64,000 nucleotides of DNA from Arcanobacterium wilhelmae (GTDB lineage: Bacteria > Actinomycetota > Actinomycetes > Actinomycetales > Actinomycetaceae): the NCBI RefSeq assembly GCF_029632765.1, contig NZ_CP121247.1:434001-498000 (forward strand), in the 5' to 3' direction. Both the position numbers and the translations under genes were made by a program. Positions 60,805 through 64,000 of the stretch are shown piece by piece; positions within the stretch are counted from its first letter, which is position 1, and each line of letters opens with the position of its first letter. The notes below the pieces were generated by a model. It searched no databases. It saw only the letters and a program-made list of their open reading frames with translations, and was not told the origin of the DNA.

Positions 60805-61833
60805 GTGATGGAAGCCACAGGAACGAACGGGGAGCCGGAGATCGGCAAGGTTGAGCGTTATACGCAACACCTCACCGACGGCGCACCCCAGTACACGCTG
60901 AAAGAAGCCGCCGAACGCGCCGGTACCTCCACGGAGATCGTGCGTATGTTCTGGCGCTCCATGGGCTTCCCGGCGATCCAAAGCGAAGAAAAGCCAATTT
61001 TCACCGCCTACGATGTGGACGTCATCCGCGCCCACCAGGAGATGGCGAACCTCGGTAGCGCGGATTCCACCGCGATGAACTCCCTGATCCGCGCGCAATC
61101 CTATTTTGCGGACCGCCAGGTGCTGTGGCAGTACGAAGCCCTCGTGGAGATGGCGGCCAAGCGCTTCGGCGTGGACGAAATCTCGGCCCGCTACTACGTG
61201 CTCGATCACTTCGGTCAATACGAAGAGTTCCTCATGTATCAAATGAAATACGCCTGGCGGCGCCACCTCGCCGCGTTCTTGCGACGCACCGAAGTGGAGC
61301 TCGAGAACATGCATTTCGACGAGGACGTCGAGATGCCTCTCATCAGGGCCCTCGGATTCGTGGATCTCGTGAGCTTTACGAACACGTCTGAAAAGCTCAC
61401 CCCGCACGAGTTGGCTGAGCTCATCCAAACCTTCGAGTTCACGTGCAGAGACGTGATCTCCTCCTATGGTGCGCGCACGGTGAAAATGGTGGGAGACGCC
61501 GTGCTCTATATCGCCGACGATCTCCTCACCGGCGTTCGTGCAGTCACCGGCCTGATCAGCGCGCTCAACGACGCTCCGGATATGCCCAACGTCCGTGCTT
61601 CGCTCGTGTGGGGCGGAGTGCTCTCGCGTTTCGGGGATGTCTTCGGTCCGAACGTCAATCTCGCTTCACGCCTGTGCTCGGTCGCCCCGCAGGGCGGCGT
61701 CCTCCTCGATTCGGAAACCGCCACCGCCGTCGCGCGGCTCGCACGGCCCGGGCTGGAAGTTTCGCCCTCCGACGACGTCGAACTGCGCGGAATCGGAGCG
61801 GTTTCAACTTTCACGTTGCGCGAGTTGCGCTAG
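60805..61833 (+). CDS. Class III adenylate cyclase with helical N-terminal regulatory domain
   Basis: A 342-residue soluble nucleotide cyclase. The N-terminal 170 residues begin with a MerR-like helix-turn-helix pattern (YTLKEAAERAGTSTEIVRMFWRSMGF) followed by a helical regulatory region, as in pH-sensing or autoinhibited actinobacterial cyclases. The catalytic domain has metal-binding Asp187 (FVDLVSF) and Asp231 (KMVGDAVLY), the adenine-selecting Lys before it (TVKMVGD) and the transition-state Asn-Arg pair in GPNVNLASRL, so it looks active and ATP-specific. Starts at GTG 60805 (leaderless type) or the adjacent ATG. Its 3' end lies 30 bases before the response-regulator promoter. Confidence 0.9.
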   Translation: MMEATGTNGEPEIGKVERYTQHLTDGAPQYTLKEAAERAGTSTEIVRMFWRSMGFPAIQSEEKPIFTAYDVDVIRAHQEMANLGSADSTAMNSLIRAQSYFADRQVLWQYEALVEMAAKRFGVDEISARYYVLDHFGQYEEFLMYQMKYAWRRHLAAFLRRTEVELENMHFDEDVEMPLIRALGFVDLVSFTNTSEKLTPHELAELIQTFEFTCRDVISSYGARTVKMVGDAVLYIADDLLTGVRAVTGLISALNDAPDMPNVRASLVWGGVLSRFGDVFGPNVNLASRLCSVAPQGGVLLDSETATAVARLARPGLEVSPSDDVELRGIGAVSTFTLRELR

Positions 61834-61883
61834 TTCTGAATTTCTCCTTGTAAACTAGAAAAATGCGTGGAGAGGGGAACAGT

Positions 61884-62564
61884 ATGGCAAAAGTGGTGCT
61901 GGTAGAAGATGACGCGGCGATTAGTGGGCCGCTGGTTCGCGCCCTCACGCGCGAAGGCTACGAGGTGGTGGCCGCATCGAGTGGTGCCGAAGGTATCGCG
62001 GCAACCGCAGCTCCGGTTGATCTGGTGATCCTCGATCTCGGCTTGCCGGATATGGACGGCCTCGACGTTGCCCGGCGTATCCGCCATGCGGGCCTTGCCG
62101 TCCCGATCCTCATTTTGACGGCACGTACTGAAGAAATCGACATGGTGGTTGGGCTCGACGCCGGTGCGGACGACTACGTAACAAAGCCGTTCCGGCTTGC
62201 TGAACTGCTTGCTCGCGTCCGCGCCCTCCTTCGGCGCGCCTCGCCGTCGGAAAACTCGGTGGGCACGCTCGAGGCGCAGGACGTGCGCATCGATCCGGTG
62301 GCGCACCGCGCCTACCTTGCCGAATCCGAACTCTCACTCACCGGCAAAGAGTTTGAGCTGCTCATGATTTTGGTGCGCAACGCGGGCCGAGTGGTTTCGC
62401 GCGACGCGCTTATGGCCGAGGTGTGGGGCGACAGCGCCGACACTTCGACGAAGAAACTCGACATGCACATCTCATGGTTGCGCCGTAAGCTCGGCGATTC
62501 GCCGGCCCGTCCACACTATATTTCCACGGTGCGTGGCATGGGATTCCGGTTCGAGAATGCGTAA
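61884..62564 (+). CDS. OmpR/PhoB-family response regulator
   Basis: A 226-residue two-component regulator. The receiver domain has the acidic pair Asp9/Asp10 (VEDD), phospho-acceptor Asp51 (LDLGLPD), and Lys near 101 (YVTKPF). The C-terminal winged-helix DNA-binding domain includes LTGKEFELLMILVRNAGRVVSRDALM and STVRGMGFRFE. TAAACT (61851-61856) ends six bases before an in-frame ATG at 61863, so that could be a leaderless start adding seven residues. I prefer ATG 61884, because GGAGAGGGG sits eight bases before it and the protein then starts at the conserved MAKVVLVEDD. Overlaps the sensor kinase gene. Confidence 0.93.
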   Translation: MAKVVLVEDDAAISGPLVRALTREGYEVVAASSGAEGIAATAAPVDLVILDLGLPDMDGLDVARRIRHAGLAVPILILTARTEEIDMVVGLDAGADDYVTKPFRLAELLARVRALLRRASPSENSVGTLEAQDVRIDPVAHRAYLAESELSLTGKEFELLMILVRNAGRVVSRDALMAEVWGDSADTSTKKLDMHISWLRRKLGDSPARPHYISTVRGMGFRFENA

Positions 62565-63633
62565 GATCCTCGTCCGCCAAATCACCGCCGTCGTTGCCGT
62601 GACGGTGCTCATCCTTGGCGTGCCTGCCACGCTCTTCGCCGCTAGCTACCTCTCTGCCCAGCTTGCCGAAGAAAACTGGCACTACCAGATGCTGTGGGAA
62701 GTGGGTCGCCTTGTGCTTGGCATGGTCGTGCTCTCACTCATCGCGCTCGCGGTGGGCATTGCAATGGCTGTGAGGCGGGCCGGCGAGCTTTCCGCCCCGC
62801 TCGTGTATCTCGCGGCGAGCGCCGAACAGCTCGGCGGCGGGAACGTTCGCCCTCACGTCGCCACCACCGGGATCGAAGAAATCGACCTCGTCTATCAAGA
62901 GATCGAGCGCACGGCAGACCGGCTCGCGGGCAGGCTGTCCGCCGAACGCCAGTTCTCTGCCGACGTCGCCCACCAACTTCGCACGCCACTCTCGGCGCTC
63001 TCGATGCGCCTCGAAGAAATCCAGTACCTCACCGATTCGGACGACGTGCGCGAAGAAGCTGAAGCAGCGCTCGGGCAAGTCGAACGGCTCACCGGCGTCG
63101 TGAACGAGCTGATGCGCGGAGCGCAACGCGAGATCACCACGCGCCCCACCGACGTGCGGGAAGTGTTCGTCCAGCAAAAGGCAGAGTGGAGCGCCAAGTT
63201 CGCTGCCGAGGGGCGAGCGCTCACATTCGTTGGGGGAGAGTGCTCGGTCCTGTCTGCGCCCGGCTCGCTTTCGCAGATCCTCGCCACGCTCATCGAGAAC
63301 TCGCTCGTCCACGGCGACGGCGAAACGCGTGTGAGCGCCGTCGCAGCCGGCCGGCACACCAACATCAAGGTGATCGATGAAGGCGCGGGCGTGGCGCCCG
63401 AGATCGCGGACGATATTTTCGACAAAGGCTACTCCGGCGCTGGATCTACAGGGATCGGGCTGGCCGTTGCACGCGAACTCGCCCAGGCCGATGGCGGGCG
63501 TCTGACGCTCACATCAATGGCGCCGGCCGAGTTCACCATCACGCTTATGTGCGTGCCCACGTCTCTCGCCCCGCAACAGGTGCTACCCACGGGCTCGCTC
63601 GTATTCGCCACCCCGCGCCGCAAGCGGCGCTAG
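62557..63633 (+). CDS. Sensor histidine kinase (HAMP-type, two membrane helices)
   Basis: A 358-residue membrane kinase, partner of the upstream regulator. Helix 1 (about 9-31) and helix 2 (about 50-72) enclose an unusually short extracytoplasmic loop of about 18 residues, so it probably senses an envelope signal or a partner protein. A HAMP-like region follows, then the phosphorylated His139 (SADVAHQLRTPLSAL), N-box IENSLVHG, G1 DEGAGVAPE and G2 GSTGIGLAVA. The ATG lies inside the last codons of the regulator gene, so the two are translationally coupled. Confidence 0.93.
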   Translation: MRKILVRQITAVVAVTVLILGVPATLFAASYLSAQLAEENWHYQMLWEVGRLVLGMVVLSLIALAVGIAMAVRRAGELSAPLVYLAASAEQLGGGNVRPHVATTGIEEIDLVYQEIERTADRLAGRLSAERQFSADVAHQLRTPLSALSMRLEEIQYLTDSDDVREEAEAALGQVERLTGVVNELMRGAQREITTRPTDVREVFVQQKAEWSAKFAAEGRALTFVGGECSVLSAPGSLSQILATLIENSLVHGDGETRVSAVAAGRHTNIKVIDEGAGVAPEIADDIFDKGYSGAGSTGIGLAVARELAQADGGRLTLTSMAPAEFTITLMCVPTSLAPQQVLPTGSLVFATPRRKRR

Positions 63634-63652
63634 TAAGGGCGGCCCGGCCCGC

Positions 63653-63682
63653 GCAACTTTCTGGCAACAAGTGGAAAGTTGC
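63653..63682 (+). terminator. Hairpin after the sensor kinase gene
   Basis: A nine-bp perfect stem GCAACTTTC/GAAAGTTGC (63653-63661 with 63674-63682), followed by TTGTCG; a probable weak terminator 20 bases after the stop. Confidence 0.5.
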
Positions 63683-63760
63683 TTGTCGCATTCCTGGCTC
63701 CTCGAGAAGATTGACGTAACAGGCCGATGTGGATTCGGCAAGGAAGTCAATGAGGACCGG

Positions 63761-64000
63761 ATGAAACTAACAATCAATGGACTTGCGGAGCGCGCGAAGT
63801 ACGAGGCAGCGGGAGTGTCCGTGCCGAGCTTCGATGTTGCAACCATGCAGCAACAGGGGAAAGAAAATCCGCGCTGGGTGCACATCGGCCCAGGCAACAT
63901 TTTCCGTATTTTTCTAGCACGTATTGCACACGACATGATCGCGAACGGTGAATTTTGGCCGATCGCGGGCGTGCTCCCGATGCAAGCCGAAGAGTTGGAC
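63761..64000 (+). CDS. Mannitol dehydrogenase/fructuronate reductase family protein, N-terminal part
   Basis: Eighty residues are visible before the window ends: MKLTINGLAERAKYEAAG, then HIGPGNIFRIFLARIAHDMI. The H-x-G-x-G-N-x-F-R motif is the NAD-binding signature of long-chain polyol dehydrogenases (mannitol dehydrogenase, fructuronate and tagaturonate reductases). Substrate cannot be assigned from this part. GAGG lies five bases before the ATG. Confidence 0.85.
   Translation, partial: MKLTINGLAERAKYEAAGVSVPSFDVATMQQQGKENPRWVHIGPGNIFRIFLARIAHDMIANGEFWPIAGVLPMQAEELD

Overview
The window looks like a chromosome segment of a high-GC Gram-positive bacterium of the Actinobacteria, probably an animal-associated member of the Actinomycetaceae (Trueperella or Arcanobacterium type). 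This placement is an inference. It rests on the overall GC-rich codon use, wall proteins ending in LPxTG-type sorting signals, actinobacterial families (SWIM-SNF2 helicase, VanW-like protein, seven-iron ferredoxin, N-terminally extended class III cyclase), and several genes whose -10 box sits only 6-7 bases before the start codon. No rRNA, tRNA, CRISPR array, phage or transposase gene was found. All readings are by eye from sequence and family knowledge; no database was searched.

Layout. 1-8.6 kb: a partial oxidoreductase, a 2,3-butanediol-type dehydrogenase, an EcsC-like protein, an NmrA-type reductase, a sugar ABC importer without its ATPase (binding protein, two permeases, YesL-like protein) and an S66 peptidase. 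8.7-20.6 kb: a surface-virulence block with two tandem adhesins that share fibronectin-binding-like repeats and a 1858-residue wall-anchored subtilisin-like protease. 20.7-22.3 kb: phosphatidylcholine synthase and a glycerophosphodiester phosphodiesterase. 23.0-26.1 kb: PTS-dependent dihydroxyacetone kinase dhaK-dhaL-dhaM. 26.3-39.3 kb: mostly housekeeping genes (pyrG, SNF2 helicase, hydrolase, patatin, kup, M18 aminopeptidase, lipB-lipA), broken by small repeats and a DUF3800 gene remnant.

39.5-45.5 kb: an oligopeptide ABC importer (oppB, oppC, fused oppDF, oppA). 45.6-49.6 kb: a heterodimeric ABC exporter with complementary degenerate ATP sites, preceded by a seven-residue leader ORF. 50.4-52.1 kb: an AT-rich cassette with a frameshifted secreted protein whose signal peptide carries a T8 run, a small membrane protein and a 31-residue peptide. 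52.2-53.5 kb: a proline iminopeptidase gene carrying two in-frame copies of a palindromic element. 53.6-64 kb: typA, a VanW-like protein, ferredoxin, maf, a DUF885 protein, an adenylate cyclase, a two-component system and the start of a mannitol-dehydrogenase-family gene.

Themes. Peptide use recurs (surface protease, Opp importer, M18 and proline peptidases, DUF885 and S66 peptidases), and so does use of host lipids and C3 compounds (Pcs, GDPD, patatin, Dha kinase). This fits a host-associated, protein-degrading lifestyle. The least explained parts are the AT-rich cassette, the palindromic elements inside pip, a roughly 73-bp dispersed hairpin repeat, and the leader region of the exporter.
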